Shown: positions 1 to 8,402 of the stretch, in pieces
Numbering within the stretch: the first letter of the stretch is position 1
Layout: each line of letters starts with the position of its first letter
From: an uncultured Eubacteriales bacterium
GTDB lineage: Bacteria > Bacillota > Clostridia > Oscillospirales > Oscillospiraceae
Assembly: GCA_900317855.1 (NCBI GenBank)
Contig: ONIG01000019.1
Location: forward strand, 1 to 40,238
Direction of reading: 5' to 3'
DNA length: 40,238 bases
The notes under the pieces: generated by a model
Seen by the model: only the letters and a program-made list of their open reading frames with translations
Told to the model about the DNA's origin: nothing
Database searches by the model: none
Translations under genes and position numbers: made by a program

Positions 1-36
1 ACACCGATGGAATTTCGGTGCCAGTATGTTGCTTAA
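1..36 (+). CDS. C-terminal tail of IS3-family transposase OrfB (partial)
   Basis: Frame 1 encodes TPMEFRCQYVA followed by TAA. The TPMEFR/SPVQYR-type ending is the usual C-terminus of the rve-domain OrfB transposase of IS3/IS150 elements. That protein carries out strand transfer and is made by frameshifting from OrfA-OrfB. Only eleven residues lie in the window, so catalytic residues cannot be seen. The stop is followed by about 60 bp to the element tip, as expected for the right end. An identical fragment lies at the other edge of the window. Confidence 0.7.
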   Translation, partial: TPMEFRCQYVA

Positions 37-97
37 AATTTCATATCCCTGCTTAGGGGGTGTTTTTTGTGCTGTCCGCACAATCTGGGGCGGTTCA
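1..97 (+). mobile_element. Right end of an IS3-type insertion sequence, truncated by the window edge
   Basis: Positions 1-97 are a perfect inverted copy of 40141-40237. The outer tip, read inward from position 97, starts TGAACCGCCCCAG, which resembles the TGAAC(T/C)GCCCC-type terminal repeats of IS3-family (IS150-like) elements. A short stop-terminated reading frame at 1-36 ends like an IS3 OrfB. The rest of the element lies outside the window. The insertion boundary is at 97/98, about 32 bp past the hypB stop codon. The family assignment is by recognition of the tip and the protein tail only. Confidence 0.75.
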
Positions 98-128
98 GAT
101 GGGAGCGTCCCGGTTTTTGCTTCGGCGT

Positions 129-797
129 TTATGCGTTCCAGGCCTTCGTCTGCGTGCGCAGCCAGTCGGCCCACGGCTCGATGCCCTCGCCCTTGAGCGC
201 GGAGATCGGGAACACCTGAATGTTCGGGTTGAGCTTCTTGACGCGCTCGATGCACTTGTCGAGGTCGAAGTTGAAGTACGGCGCGACGTCGATCTTGTTG
301 ACGAGCAGCACGTCGCAGATCGAGAACATGAGCGGGTACTTCAGGGGCTTGTCGTCGCCCTCCGGCACGGAGAGGATCATGGCGTTTTTCACGGCGCCGG
401 TGTCAAACTCCGCCGGGCAGACAAGGTTGCCGACGTTCTCGAGGATGGCGAGGTCGATGTTCTCGGTGCCGAGGCCCTCGAGACCCTGGCGCGTCATGCC
501 CGCGTCGAGGTGGCACATGCCGCCGGTGTGCAGCTGGATGACCTTCGCGCCGCTGGTGGAGATGGTCGCCGCGTCCACGTCGGAGTCGATGTCGGCCTCC
601 ATGACGCCGATGCGCAGATCGTCCTTCAGGGCGTTGATGGTCGCCATGAGGGTCGTGGTCTTGCCGCTGCCGGGCGAGGACATGAGGTTGAGCAGGAAGG
701 TGTGATTCTGCTTGAGCTCCTCGCGCAGCAGATCTGCCTGACGGTCGTTGTTTTCAAAAACGCTCTTTTTGATTTCGAGCACGCGGAATGTATCCAT
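129..797 (-). CDS. hypB: HypB-type GTPase, nickel insertion for hydrogenase maturation
   Basis: The 222-residue protein is a SIMIBI-class GTPase that delivers nickel during [NiFe]-enzyme maturation, normally with HypA. It shows a P-loop SSPGSGKTT (40-48), the metal-binding C95-H96 within GGMCHLDAG, the HypB motif NVGNLVCPAEFD (121-132), NKID (167-170, guanine specificity) and PISALKGEG (197-205). It lacks the N-terminal CxxCGC and His-rich nickel sites of some HypB proteins. The ATG at 797 is preceded by GGAGGT; an in-frame upstream extension has no such site. No hypA or hydrogenase structural gene is in the window. An IS element sits just beyond its stop codon. The family call is firm; the nickel client is unknown. 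Confidence 0.93.
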   Translation of the reverse strand: MDTFRVLEIKKSVFENNDRQADLLREELKQNHTFLLNLMSSPGSGKTTTLMATINALKDDLRIGVMEADIDSDVDAATISTSGAKVIQLHTGGMCHLDAGMTRQGLEGLGTENIDLAILENVGNLVCPAEFDTGAVKNAMILSVPEGDDKPLKYPLMFSICDVLLVNKIDVAPYFNFDLDKCIERVKKLNPNIQVFPISALKGEGIEPWADWLRTQTKAWNA

Positions 798-839
798 GAT
801 CTTACCTCCAGAATTCCATCGGGGTTTTTGTATGCCAAA

Positions 840-868
840 ATTATAGCAGTCCCGCCTCGGTTTTGCAA
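840..868 (-). promoter_or_regulatory. Promoter of hypB
   Basis: On the minus strand TTGCAA (863-868) and a perfect TATAAT (840-845) are separated by 17 bp, 43 bp upstream of the hypB start. Confidence 0.7.
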
Positions 869-904
869 CCTTTTTGCCGCAGAGCCGAAAAACTGTGCCG
901 CCGC

Positions 905-1519
905 TCAGGGCTCGGCCGCCACGATGCGCCAGTGTCCGTCGGCGCACAGTGCAAAAACGACCGCCTCGTCTCCGCAGTAATTGTCCGCGCTGCCGTAAAG
1001 CTCCAGAGACGTCTGATAGCACTTGCCGCCGTACTGCGCGTCGAGCGATTCATCGCGCGTGAGCGCCTCCTGCCGGTCGACCCGGTAGCGGACATAGCCA
1101 ACGCCGCCCTTCTGCCAGTAGAGCTTGCCGTCGACCTCCTGCAGGCTGTCGCCAAAGTGGCGCTTCTCCATGAGCGCGTCGCTCAGGTACTGCTGCACAT
1201 GGCGGCGCAGCTCACTCAGAGAGCCGTAGTTCGTCACCGGATACCATTCGCCGACGCCGTCAAAGCCGCCCGGCAGCGGCGCGGAGCTGTCATACTCCAC
1301 CCCGTAATTGCCGTTGACGAGCTCCTTGTAGCAGCGGACGATGTCGTCCACATCCGGAATGTCGCCGAGGGTCTGCGGCTCCGGGGCCTCGGTGGCCGCC
1401 GCGGTCTGGACCGGCGCGGTGGGCTTGGTGCCAGCCGACTGCTTCTCGCTCCGGCCGCAGCCGCACAGGAGCGCAGAGAGCATGCAGACCGCCAGCAAAC
1501 ATGTGATCTGTCGTTTCAT
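905..1519 (-). CDS. Putative secreted lipoprotein, possibly IseA-like
   Basis: This is a 204-residue protein with a typical lipoprotein signal: basic start MKRQ, hydrophobic core, and a lipobox LCGC with the acceptor cysteine at about residue 21. A Thr/Ala/Pro-rich linker (28-50) leads into one compact domain of about 150 residues. The start at 1519 has GGGAGGT 8-9 bp upstream. The arrangement of a short helix region, a GEWYPV segment and a LQEVDGKLYW strand is reminiscent of the DL-endopeptidase inhibitor IseA (YoeB) family. I hold that only as a weak suggestion; a plain lipoprotein of unknown function is equally fair. It is transcribed divergently from ppk and in the same direction as hypB. 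Confidence 0.7.
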   Translation of the reverse strand: MKRQITCLLAVCMLSALLCGCGRSEKQSAGTKPTAPVQTAAATEAPEPQTLGDIPDVDDIVRCYKELVNGNYGVEYDSSAPLPGGFDGVGEWYPVTNYGSLSELRRHVQQYLSDALMEKRHFGDSLQEVDGKLYWQKGGVGYVRYRVDRQEALTRDESLDAQYGGKCYQTSLELYGSADNYCGDEAVVFALCADGHWRIVAAEP

Positions 1520-1607
1520 GCAGAAACCTCCCCAATTTGATTGTAAGCACAGTTTACCATATCTGGAGATGCATTACCAGCTTTTTTCCCCAACGGCCGC
1601 GCGGGGA

Positions 1608-1636
1608 TTGCCAATGCGGGGCGGTTCGGGTATAAT
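1608..1636 (+). promoter_or_regulatory. Promoter of ppk
   Basis: TTGCCA (1608-1613), a 17 bp spacer and a perfect TATAAT (1631-1636) precede ppk by 41 bp. Confidence 0.75.
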
Positions 1637-1677
1637 GGTTTAATATTGTATGAAACGCCAACCAAGGAGGCGAGGAT

Positions 1678-3888
1678 ATGCCCCACCATTCCGGCGCCGA
1701 GCTGCCGGGCGCGCAGGCGCTGCGGCAGATGGCCGCGCAGAGCGACAGCCGCGGCCTGTTTTCCGACCGGGCGCCCGACCCGGCCTATGCCGGCCTGTTT
1801 TTGAACCGCGAGCTGAGCTGGCTGCAATTCAACCGCCGCGTGCTGGCCGAGGCGGCCGACGAGACGCTGCCGGTCTACGAACGGCTGAAGTTTCTGTCCA
1901 TCTACTGCTCGAATCTTGATGAATTTTACATGGTGCGCGTCGGCGGGCTGCTCGACCGGGCGCTGCTGCAGCCGTGGCACACGGAGGCCGTCACGGGCCT
2001 GACGCCGCGCGAGCAGCTGCGCGCGATCTATGACGAGACGGCGCGGCAGCAGAAGGATTTCGAAGCGCTCTGGCGCAAGGTGACGGCGGCGCTGGCAAAG
2101 CAGCACGTGGAGATCCTGGACTTCGACCGGCTCGACGAGGCGGACGAGGTGCTGCTGCGGCGGCGGTTTGACGCGCTGCGCCCGCTGCTGAGCCCGCAGG
2201 TGCTCGACGCGGAGCACCCGCTGCCGTTTCTGCGCAACCGCGAGCAGTACGTGCTCGTGCGCTTTGCGGGCAAGCGCGGCGGCGCGGGGCTGGTGCCGAC
2301 GACGCAGCTGCCGAAGTTTTTCAGGCTCACGGTCGACGGCGTGCAGAAGCTCGCGCTCACGGCACCGCTGGTGGCGCACTTTGCCCCCCTGCTCTTCGGC
2401 GAGCGGCGCGTGCGCGAGACGGCCATCGTGCGCGTGACGCGCAACGCCGACATCTCCGTGCGCGACATCATGGACGGGTGCGACGCGGACCTGCGCGCCG
2501 TGATGGAGCGGCTGCTGCGGCGGCGCCGCCGGCTCGAGCCGGTGCGCGCGCAGGTGCAGGGCCGCGTCTCGGACGAGATGCGCGCGCTCGTGCGCGAGCT
2601 GCTCGGACTGCCGAAGCGGCAGCTGTTCGTGACGAACGCACCGGCGGACCTGTCGTTCGTGCTCACGATGCCGGGGGAATTCGACCTCACGGGGCTGACA
2701 TGCAAGGAGGTGCCACCGGCCAAAAACGTGGCGCTGCAAAAGGGCGACTACTTTGCCTATCTCGCGCAGCACGACCTGCTGCTCGCGCTGCCGTATCAGA
2801 GCATCAACCCGTTTGTCGACCTGCTGTACGAGGCGGCGGACGACCCGGATGTCGTGTCGATCAAGATCACGCTCTACCGGCTCGCCGGCAGCAGCCGCAT
2901 CGCGGCGGCGCTGGCCTACGCGGCCGAGCACGGCAAGCAGGTGCAGTGCCTGCTCGAGCTGCGCGCCCGCTTTGACGAGCAGAGCAACATCGACTATTCG
3001 CGCATGCTTGAGGACGCGGGGTGCGACATTCTCTACGGCCTGACGAAATACAAGGTGCACACGAAGCTGTGCCTCATCACGCGGCGGTGCCCCGGCGGCA
3101 TCTGCTACTACACGCAGGTCGGCACCGGCAACTACAACGAGAAGACCGCCGAGCAGTACACCGACCTCATGCTCCTGACGAGTGACCCGGCCATCGGGCG
3201 CGACGCGGCAAAAACGTTCGACCGGCTCGCGCGCGGCGAGACCGTCGGCGAGACGGAGGCGCTCTGGCTCGCGCCGGAGGGCTACAAGCCGCAGCTGCTG
3301 GCGCACATCGACGCGCAGACGCGCCTCGGCCCGGACGGCTACATCGGCATCAAGGTCAACTCCATGAACGACGCAGACGTCATGGCGCGGCTCGTGCGCG
3401 CGAGCGAGGCGGGCGTGGAGGTGGAGCTGTTCGTGCGCGGCATCTGCTGCCTGCGGCCGGGCGTGCCCGGGCGGACGGAGCACATCTCGGTGCGCAGCAT
3501 CATCGGGCGGTATCTGGAGCACGAGCGCATTTTCGTCTTTGGCCGCGGGGACGCGCAGGAGGTGTTCATCGGCTCGGGCGACCTGCTTGAGCGCAACACC
3601 ATGCGCCGGATCGAGGCCTTCACCGCCGTGACCGACCCGAACGCGCGCGCCGAGGTGCTCGAGGTGCTCAGCGCCATGCGGCGCGACAACCGGCAGGCGT
3701 GGATCATGCAGCCGGACGGCAGCTATCTCCGTCCCGAGCCCGCAGGCGAGCCGTTCGTGAGCCAGACGTACCTGCACACGTACTTCGCCGGGCGCACCGT
3801 CACAAAATCCGCGCCCTCTGCCCCGCCCCGGCCGCAAAAAAAGCTGCCGTGGTGGCGGCGGCTGTGGATCTGGCTGTGGAACAACTGA
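1678..3888 (+). CDS. ppk1: Polyphosphate kinase (PPK1)
   Basis: This 736-residue enzyme reversibly transfers the ATP gamma-phosphate to polyphosphate. The N-terminal signature LFLNRELSWLQFN is present. The C-terminal phospholipase-D-like half carries the autophosphorylated histidine in YKVHTKLC (H461), the GTGNYNEKTA segment, and the second conserved histidine in YLEHERIFVF (H615). The 154-residue spacing between the two matches PPK1 family practice. The start at 1678 follows AAGGAGG. The last 12 residues (WWRRLWIWLWNN) are strikingly Trp-rich and could be a membrane-seeking tail, which is unusual for this soluble enzyme. No exopolyphosphatase gene is adjacent; the gene stands alone behind its own promoter. 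Confidence 0.96.
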   Translation: MPHHSGAELPGAQALRQMAAQSDSRGLFSDRAPDPAYAGLFLNRELSWLQFNRRVLAEAADETLPVYERLKFLSIYCSNLDEFYMVRVGGLLDRALLQPWHTEAVTGLTPREQLRAIYDETARQQKDFEALWRKVTAALAKQHVEILDFDRLDEADEVLLRRRFDALRPLLSPQVLDAEHPLPFLRNREQYVLVRFAGKRGGAGLVPTTQLPKFFRLTVDGVQKLALTAPLVAHFAPLLFGERRVRETAIVRVTRNADISVRDIMDGCDADLRAVMERLLRRRRRLEPVRAQVQGRVSDEMRALVRELLGLPKRQLFVTNAPADLSFVLTMPGEFDLTGLTCKEVPPAKNVALQKGDYFAYLAQHDLLLALPYQSINPFVDLLYEAADDPDVVSIKITLYRLAGSSRIAAALAYAAEHGKQVQCLLELRARFDEQSNIDYSRMLEDAGCDILYGLTKYKVHTKLCLITRRCPGGICYYTQVGTGNYNEKTAEQYTDLMLLTSDPAIGRDAAKTFDRLARGETVGETEALWLAPEGYKPQLLAHIDAQTRLGPDGYIGIKVNSMNDADVMARLVRASEAGVEVELFVRGICCLRPGVPGRTEHISVRSIIGRYLEHERIFVFGRGDAQEVFIGSGDLLERNTMRRIEAFTAVTDPNARAEVLEVLSAMRRDNRQAWIMQPDGSYLRPEPAGEPFVSQTYLHTYFAGRTVTKSAPSAPPRPQKKLPWWRRLWIWLWNN

Positions 3889-3909
3889 CGAAAAAACCGG
3901 AATTTGGTC

Positions 3910-3937
3910 TTGACAAGCGCGCAAAAGCGCGTATAAT
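3910..3937 (+). promoter_or_regulatory. Promoter of the SAM riboswitch/metK unit
   Basis: Perfect consensus boxes TTGACA (3910-3915) and TATAAT (3932-3937) are separated by 16 bp. Transcription should start close to 3945, just before the aptamer. Confidence 0.85.
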
Positions 3938-3956
3938 GTGCCTTACAATTTAACAG

Positions 3957-4054
3957 CCTTATCAAGAGTGGCGGAGGGACCGGCCCTGTGAAGCCCGACA
4001 ACCTGCAGAGACCTGCAAGGTGCCAAATCCGGCGGTGCAAATCGAGAGATGAGG
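3957..4054 (+). ncRNA. SAM-I (S-box) riboswitch aptamer
   Basis: The conserved S-box core is visible: CTTATCAAGAGTGGCGGAGG, then GACCGGCCCTGTGAAGCCC, CAACCTGCA, AAGGTGCCAAATCC and a closing AGATGAGG. The P1 helix pairs CCTTATC (3957-3963) with GATGAGG (4048-4054) with one wobble pair. It binds S-adenosylmethionine, the product of the downstream enzyme, so metK is under end-product feedback. Confidence 0.95.
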
Positions 4055-4069
4055 ATCTTCGCCTTTTCC

Positions 4070-4105
4070 AAGCGCTCCGTCGGCTGTCGGGGCGCTTGTT
4101 TCTTT
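4070..4105 (+). terminator. Expression-platform terminator of the SAM riboswitch
   Basis: A ten-pair stem AAGCGCTCCG/CGGGGCGCTT (4070-4079 with 4088-4097, one wobble) with an eight-base loop is followed by GTTTCTTT. It lies between the aptamer and metK, as expected for a SAM-ON terminator. Confidence 0.85.
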
Positions 4106-4139
4106 GCCCCGGCACAACAGAAAGCGAGGAATTTACCCA

Positions 4140-5333
<1,194 letters not shown>

Positions 5334-5345
5334 TTGGAACATCGT

Positions 5346-5380
5346 AAAAAATCTCCGCAGCCGAAGCTGCGGAGATTTTC
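5346..5380 (+). terminator. Terminator of metK (hairpin copy 1)
   Basis: A perfect 14-pair stem AAAATCTCCGCAGC/GCTGCGGAGATTTT (5348-5361 with 5366-5379) closes a CGAA loop and ends in a T run. The same hairpin recurs at 5515-5548. Confidence 0.85.
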
Positions 5381-5425
5381 CGTTTGTCCCCGGGACTCAT
5401 ATGAGCCCCGGGGACAAACGGAAAA
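5376..5425. repeat. Near-perfect 50 bp palindrome
   Basis: The halves 5376-5400 and 5401-5425 are reverse complements at 24 of 25 positions, centred on CTCATATGAG. The outer arms read TTTTCCGTTTGTCCCC. It starts inside the T run of the metK terminator, which makes a tandem hairpin array. Length and symmetry exceed what a terminator needs. It may be a REP-like or cruciform-forming element; the function is unknown. Confidence 0.85.
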
Positions 5426-5437
5426 CAAAATCTCATT

Positions 5438-5470
5438 CGAGGCGGGCCTTGCCCCCTCGAGCTCCCCTGC
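5438..5470 (+). repeat. GAGGCGGGCC repeat unit, copy 1
   Basis: The sequence CGAGGCGGGCCTTGCCCCCT and following GCTCCCCTGC match units at 11651-11682, 17661-17693 and, inverted, 24421-24444. It is a short dispersed intergenic repeat that accompanies the longer MITE-like elements elsewhere in the window. Confidence 0.75.
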
Positions 5471-5514
5471 TGCTCCATCTCGCTGCGTATGTGCATACGT
5501 TTTGGGCAGCCACA

Positions 5515-5548
5515 AAAAATCTCCGCAGCCGAAGCTGCGGAGATTTTT
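5515..5548. terminator. Hairpin copy 2, bidirectional terminator
   Basis: This is an identical copy of the metK terminator hairpin (AAAATCTCCGCAGC, CGAA loop, complementary arm; 5516-5529 with 5534-5547), flanked by A and T runs on both sides. It can stop transcription from metK and from the converging gene that ends at 5595. Confidence 0.75.
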
Positions 5549-5594
5549 CATGTTCATTCGAGAACCGGCGCAGCGGTGCTCTATGGGCATATGC

Positions 5595-6338
5595 TCAATA
5601 ATACGAATGCCCCCAGGTGGCGTTTTCGTAATCTGCGAGGAAGTCGGCGTTCGCGCGCTCGGTCGGCGTGAGCGAATTGTTATCGAACGACGCGCCGGGC
5701 ACCGTGCCGTGATACCAGCTCTGCGCCTCGAAATAGGCCGCGATCTGCGGCGTCTGGAAAATGCGGCCGTGGCGCGCAAAGATCTCGTTGCGGGCAAGGC
5801 AGCACTGCTCCCACGTAAGGTCCGCCACATCCGCCCGCGTGAGCAGGCGCGTGGCGCTGTCCGGCAGGATGTAGCCGCCGGCGGAAGGCGTCGGCGTGGG
5901 GCTCGGCGTCGGGGTGGGCGTGGGTGTCGGCGTTGGGGCAGCGGACGGCTCCGCCGTCGCCGTCACGGAAGGGGTCACGGCCGCGGCCGGATCCTTCGGC
6001 TTGGGCTTGACGTTGAGCGCGATGAGCAGCACGATCAGCGCCACGCCGAGGGCGGCAAAGATCGCGATGAGCAGCGCCTTGCTGCGCGGCGCGTCCTTGT
6101 CCTCCGGCGCGGGCGTATACGGCGCGTCCTCCTCCCAGCCGGGCACCGGCGCATCGTCGGCCCAGGAGTCGTCCGGCGGCTCGGCTTCATCGTCCCAGTC
6201 GTCGGCGGGGGCGTCCTGCCAGCCGTCTGATGGGATATTTTCATCCTGTAATTCTTCCGGCGGCGCCTGCTCGGCCCCGCAGTAGGGGCACCAGCGCGCA
6301 TCGTCCGGGATGTCTCGTCCACAGTAGGGGCACTGCAT
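5595..6338 (-). CDS. Zinc-ribbon membrane protein with extracytoplasmic YARHG domain
   Basis: The 247-residue protein has a cytoplasmic zinc ribbon (C3, C6, C17, C20: CPYC-x10-CPYC), an acidic Asp/Pro-rich linker, one membrane segment (about 87-109), a PTPTPTP linker (134-151) and a C-terminal YARHG domain (about 168-238; NEIFARHGR, SWY). YARHG is an extracellular domain found in Gram-positive surface proteins. The start used here (MQCPYC) follows AGGTGA; an upstream in-frame Met lacks a good site. Its architecture (cytoplasmic module, TM, Pro-rich stalk, wall domain) matches that of the pseudokinase at 19692-21341. Its function is unknown; sensing of the wall or of stress is a guess. Confidence 0.85.
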   Translation of the reverse strand: MQCPYCGRDIPDDARWCPYCGAEQAPPEELQDENIPSDGWQDAPADDWDDEAEPPDDSWADDAPVPGWEEDAPYTPAPEDKDAPRSKALLIAIFAALGVALIVLLIALNVKPKPKDPAAAVTPSVTATAEPSAAPTPTPTPTPTPSPTPTPSAGGYILPDSATRLLTRADVADLTWEQCCLARNEIFARHGRIFQTPQIAAYFEAQSWYHGTVPGASFDNNSLTPTERANADFLADYENATWGHSYY

Positions 6339-6379
6339 TGGCTTCACCTGCCCTTTCACACACACAAATGTTTTTCCTC

Positions 6380-6408
6380 AATGTACCATATTTCCGGCGA
6401 TACCGCAA
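6380..6408 (-). promoter_or_regulatory. Promoter of the YARHG gene
   Basis: On the minus strand TTGCGG (403-408 of 6 kb, i.e. 6403-6408) and TACATT (6380-6385) are 17 bp apart, about 42 bp upstream of the start. Confidence 0.6.
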
Positions 6409-6411
6409 GGA

Positions 6412-6444
6412 TAAAAAATGTCCCCCGGTTGTTCGCCGGGGGAC
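6412..6444 (-). terminator. Terminator of the NlpC/P60 gene
   Basis: The ten-pair stem TGTCCCCCGG/CCGGGGGACA is followed on the minus strand by ATTTTTTA. It lies 14 bp after the stop codon of the hydrolase gene. Confidence 0.85.
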
Positions 6445-6457
6445 AAAAGAAACACTG

Positions 6458-7969
6458 TTAACCCGCGATGCGCTTGGCGCCCACGTAGTTCTTCAGGTAG
6501 TAGCTCGAGCTCAGGTCGCTGATGACGACGCAGCCTGCGCCGGAGCTGCTGTGGATAAACTGGCCGTTGCCGATATAGATACCGACGTGGCCGATGCTGG
6601 AGCTGTTGCTCGCAAAGAACACCAGGTCGCCGAGCTGGAGGTTGGCCTTCTCGACATAGGTGCCGTTGTTGTTGTAGATGCTGCTGGCCACACGGCTCAT
6701 GGAATAGCCGCAGAGCTTGTACACGTAATTGACAAAGCCGGAGCAGTCAAAGCCCGAGGGGCTCATGCCGCCGTAGACATACGGCGCACCCATGTACTGC
6801 TTGGCCGTGGCGACGATGGTCTCGCCGATGGAACCGCTGGGCGTGCTGCTGCCGGTACTGCCGCCGTCCGACTTCGTGGTGGTGACATACGTGCTGTTAA
6901 CATAGCCCTTGACGCCGTTGATGGTGACGGCCGTCCAGTTGCCGCTCGTGCCGGTGATGGTCAGCGGCGTGCCGTTGTTGTACGTGCCGAGGATGGAATA
7001 GTTCGTGCCGGCGCCGGAACGCAGACGCACGTCGTTGCCCTTGATGTAGCCGGTCTGGCTCGTGGAGCCGCCGCCGTTATTGGGCTTGGTCGTGGTCATA
7101 TAGTCCTTGCAGACATAGCCGTCCTTGCCGCTGTAGCTGACCTTGTACCAGTTGCCGCTCTCGCCGGTGATGGTCATCTCGGTGCCGGTGTTGTACACGC
7201 CGAGGATGGAGCTGGTCGTGCTCGCGCCCGAGCGCATGCGCACGCCGGTGCCCTTGATGTAGCCGGTCTTGCTGTCGGCCCCGCCGCCGGAGACGTAGTC
7301 CGAGCGGATGTAGCCGCTCACGCCGCCGATGGTGACCTTCGACCAGCCGTTTTCCGTGCCGGTCACGGTCAGGGCCGTGCCGTTCTGGTAGGTACCGAGG
7401 ATGGAATAGTTCGTGCCCGGGCCGGAGCGCATGCGCACATCGCTGCCCTTGACCGAACCGTTGGAGCCGGCCGTGCTGCCGCCGTTGGACGTCACGCCTG
7501 AGAGCGAGACATAGTCCGAGTGGACATAGCCGGCGGTGCCGTTGTAGCTGACCTTGTACCAGGCGCCGCTGACGCCGGTGACCGTCATGGTCGTGCCGGA
7601 GTTGTAGGTGCCGAGGATGGAGCTGCTCGTGCTCGCACCGGAGCGCATGCGCACGTAGCTGCCGTCGATCGTGCCGGTGCCGAAGCTGGCATCCATTTCA
7701 TTGGCGCGTTTGAGGTAATCGGAAGATATGTAGCCGACGGTGCCGTTATAGACCACCGTGGCCCAGCTGCCGCTCGACTGCGAGGACACCACGACGTGGG
7801 TGCCTGCCGGGAGCGTGGAGATAATGCCGTAATTCGTTCCGGCGCCCGTTCGGAAGTTGACGGCCGTCGTCGTCGTCGCGCCGCCGTCACTCGCCGCGGA
7901 AGCCGAAACGGCCAGCGTGAGCGCGAAGAGCGCGGAAACAACGGCTGTTTTCAGAAATCGTTTCGCCAT
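6458..7969 (-). CDS. Secreted peptidoglycan endopeptidase, five SH3b plus NlpC/P60
   Basis: The 503-residue exported protein has a signal peptide (1-25, cleavage near VSASA-A). Five bacterial SH3 domains follow (about 34-88, 99-155, 171-227, 236-293, 306-363), each with the VRMRSG...GYI/V signature, then Gly/Ser/Thr linkers and a C-terminal NlpC/P60 cysteine peptidase (about 380-503). The catalytic residues are C409 in FDCSGF, H461 in GHVGIY and H473 in FIHSS. Such enzymes cut D-Glu-meso-DAP stem-peptide bonds, and the SH3b repeats bind the wall. The start at 7969 follows AAAGGATG. It is 15 bp downstream of a small conserved gene and probably co-transcribed with it. Confidence 0.93.
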   Translation of the reverse strand: MAKRFLKTAVVSALFALTLAVSASAASDGGATTTTAVNFRTGAGTNYGIISTLPAGTHVVVSSQSSGSWATVVYNGTVGYISSDYLKRANEMDASFGTGTIDGSYVRMRSGASTSSSILGTYNSGTTMTVTGVSGAWYKVSYNGTAGYVHSDYVSLSGVTSNGGSTAGSNGSVKGSDVRMRSGPGTNYSILGTYQNGTALTVTGTENGWSKVTIGGVSGYIRSDYVSGGGADSKTGYIKGTGVRMRSGASTTSSILGVYNTGTEMTITGESGNWYKVSYSGKDGYVCKDYMTTTKPNNGGGSTSQTGYIKGNDVRLRSGAGTNYSILGTYNNGTPLTITGTSGNWTAVTINGVKGYVNSTYVTTTKSDGGSTGSSTPSGSIGETIVATAKQYMGAPYVYGGMSPSGFDCSGFVNYVYKLCGYSMSRVASSIYNNNGTYVEKANLQLGDLVFFASNSSSIGHVGIYIGNGQFIHSSSGAGCVVISDLSSSYYLKNYVGAKRIAG

Positions 7970-7984
7970 AGAATCATCCTTTGC

Positions 7985-8275
7985 TTAGTTATTTGCGAGC
8001 GCGCGGTCCAGCCACACAGCCGCCACGTCCATGGCGTTGTACAGGCCGTCCTTTTCTGTCTTTTTGACCACACGGTCGCGGAATTTCAGATCCGGGTCGG
8101 TGAGCTGAAGCTGCACGGAGACTCGCGTCGCCACGTCGAGGTCCTTGACCTTTTTCGTGTCGAGGATCTGCATCATAATGATGTACTTGTCGGCCATGCT
8201 GCCGTAATAGAGCAGGTTGTCTTTCCGGCGCAGCGGATGGCCTTTGTAGCACAGTTCGGTCGATTTTGCTGCCAA
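7985..8275 (-). CDS. Conserved small protein of unknown function
   Basis: This 96-residue soluble protein has no signal or membrane segment. Its C-terminal half is rich in charged residues (KKVKDLDVATRVSVQLQL, then KFRDRVVKKTEKDG). The start is probably TTG at 8275, placed 8 bp after GGAGGT; no ATG fits this ribosome site. A strong promoter lies upstream, and the NlpC/P60 gene follows after 15 bp, so the two form an operon. I do not recognise the family. The position suggests a link to wall turnover or simply a shared growth-phase promoter. Confidence 0.75.
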   Translation of the reverse strand: MAAKSTELCYKGHPLRRKDNLLYYGSMADKYIIMMQILDTKKVKDLDVATRVSVQLQLTDPDLKFRDRVVKKTEKDGLYNAMDVAAVWLDRALANN

Positions 8276-8306
8276 TGAGATACACCTCCGATACCACTGT
8301 TTTCGA

Positions 8307-8335
8307 ATTGTAACACATTTCAACCTTTTTGTCAA
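8307..8335 (-). promoter_or_regulatory. Promoter of the small gene-NlpC/P60 operon
   Basis: On the minus strand TTGACA (8330-8335) and TACAAT (8307-8312) are 17 bp apart, with TGTG before the -10 box. Confidence 0.8.
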
Positions 8336-8402
8336 CACCGTGCGCCCCGCGCTGTCGTTTCGGCGCGGGGACACGCGATGGGGCAAAGCGTTTGCGCGCG
8401 GC

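Noticed and set aside
60..980. 306-codon plus-strand frame at the left end
   Set aside because: Runs antisense through hypB and starts inside the IS end; the composition is that of a shadow frame.
1516..3924. 802-codon antisense frame opposite polyphosphate kinase
   Set aside because: Shadow of ppk1; low-complexity composition and no ribosome site.
8345..8370. GC-rich hairpin just after the PBP stop as terminator
   Set aside because: The stem CCCCGCGC/GCGCGGGG is real but no T run follows on the minus strand.
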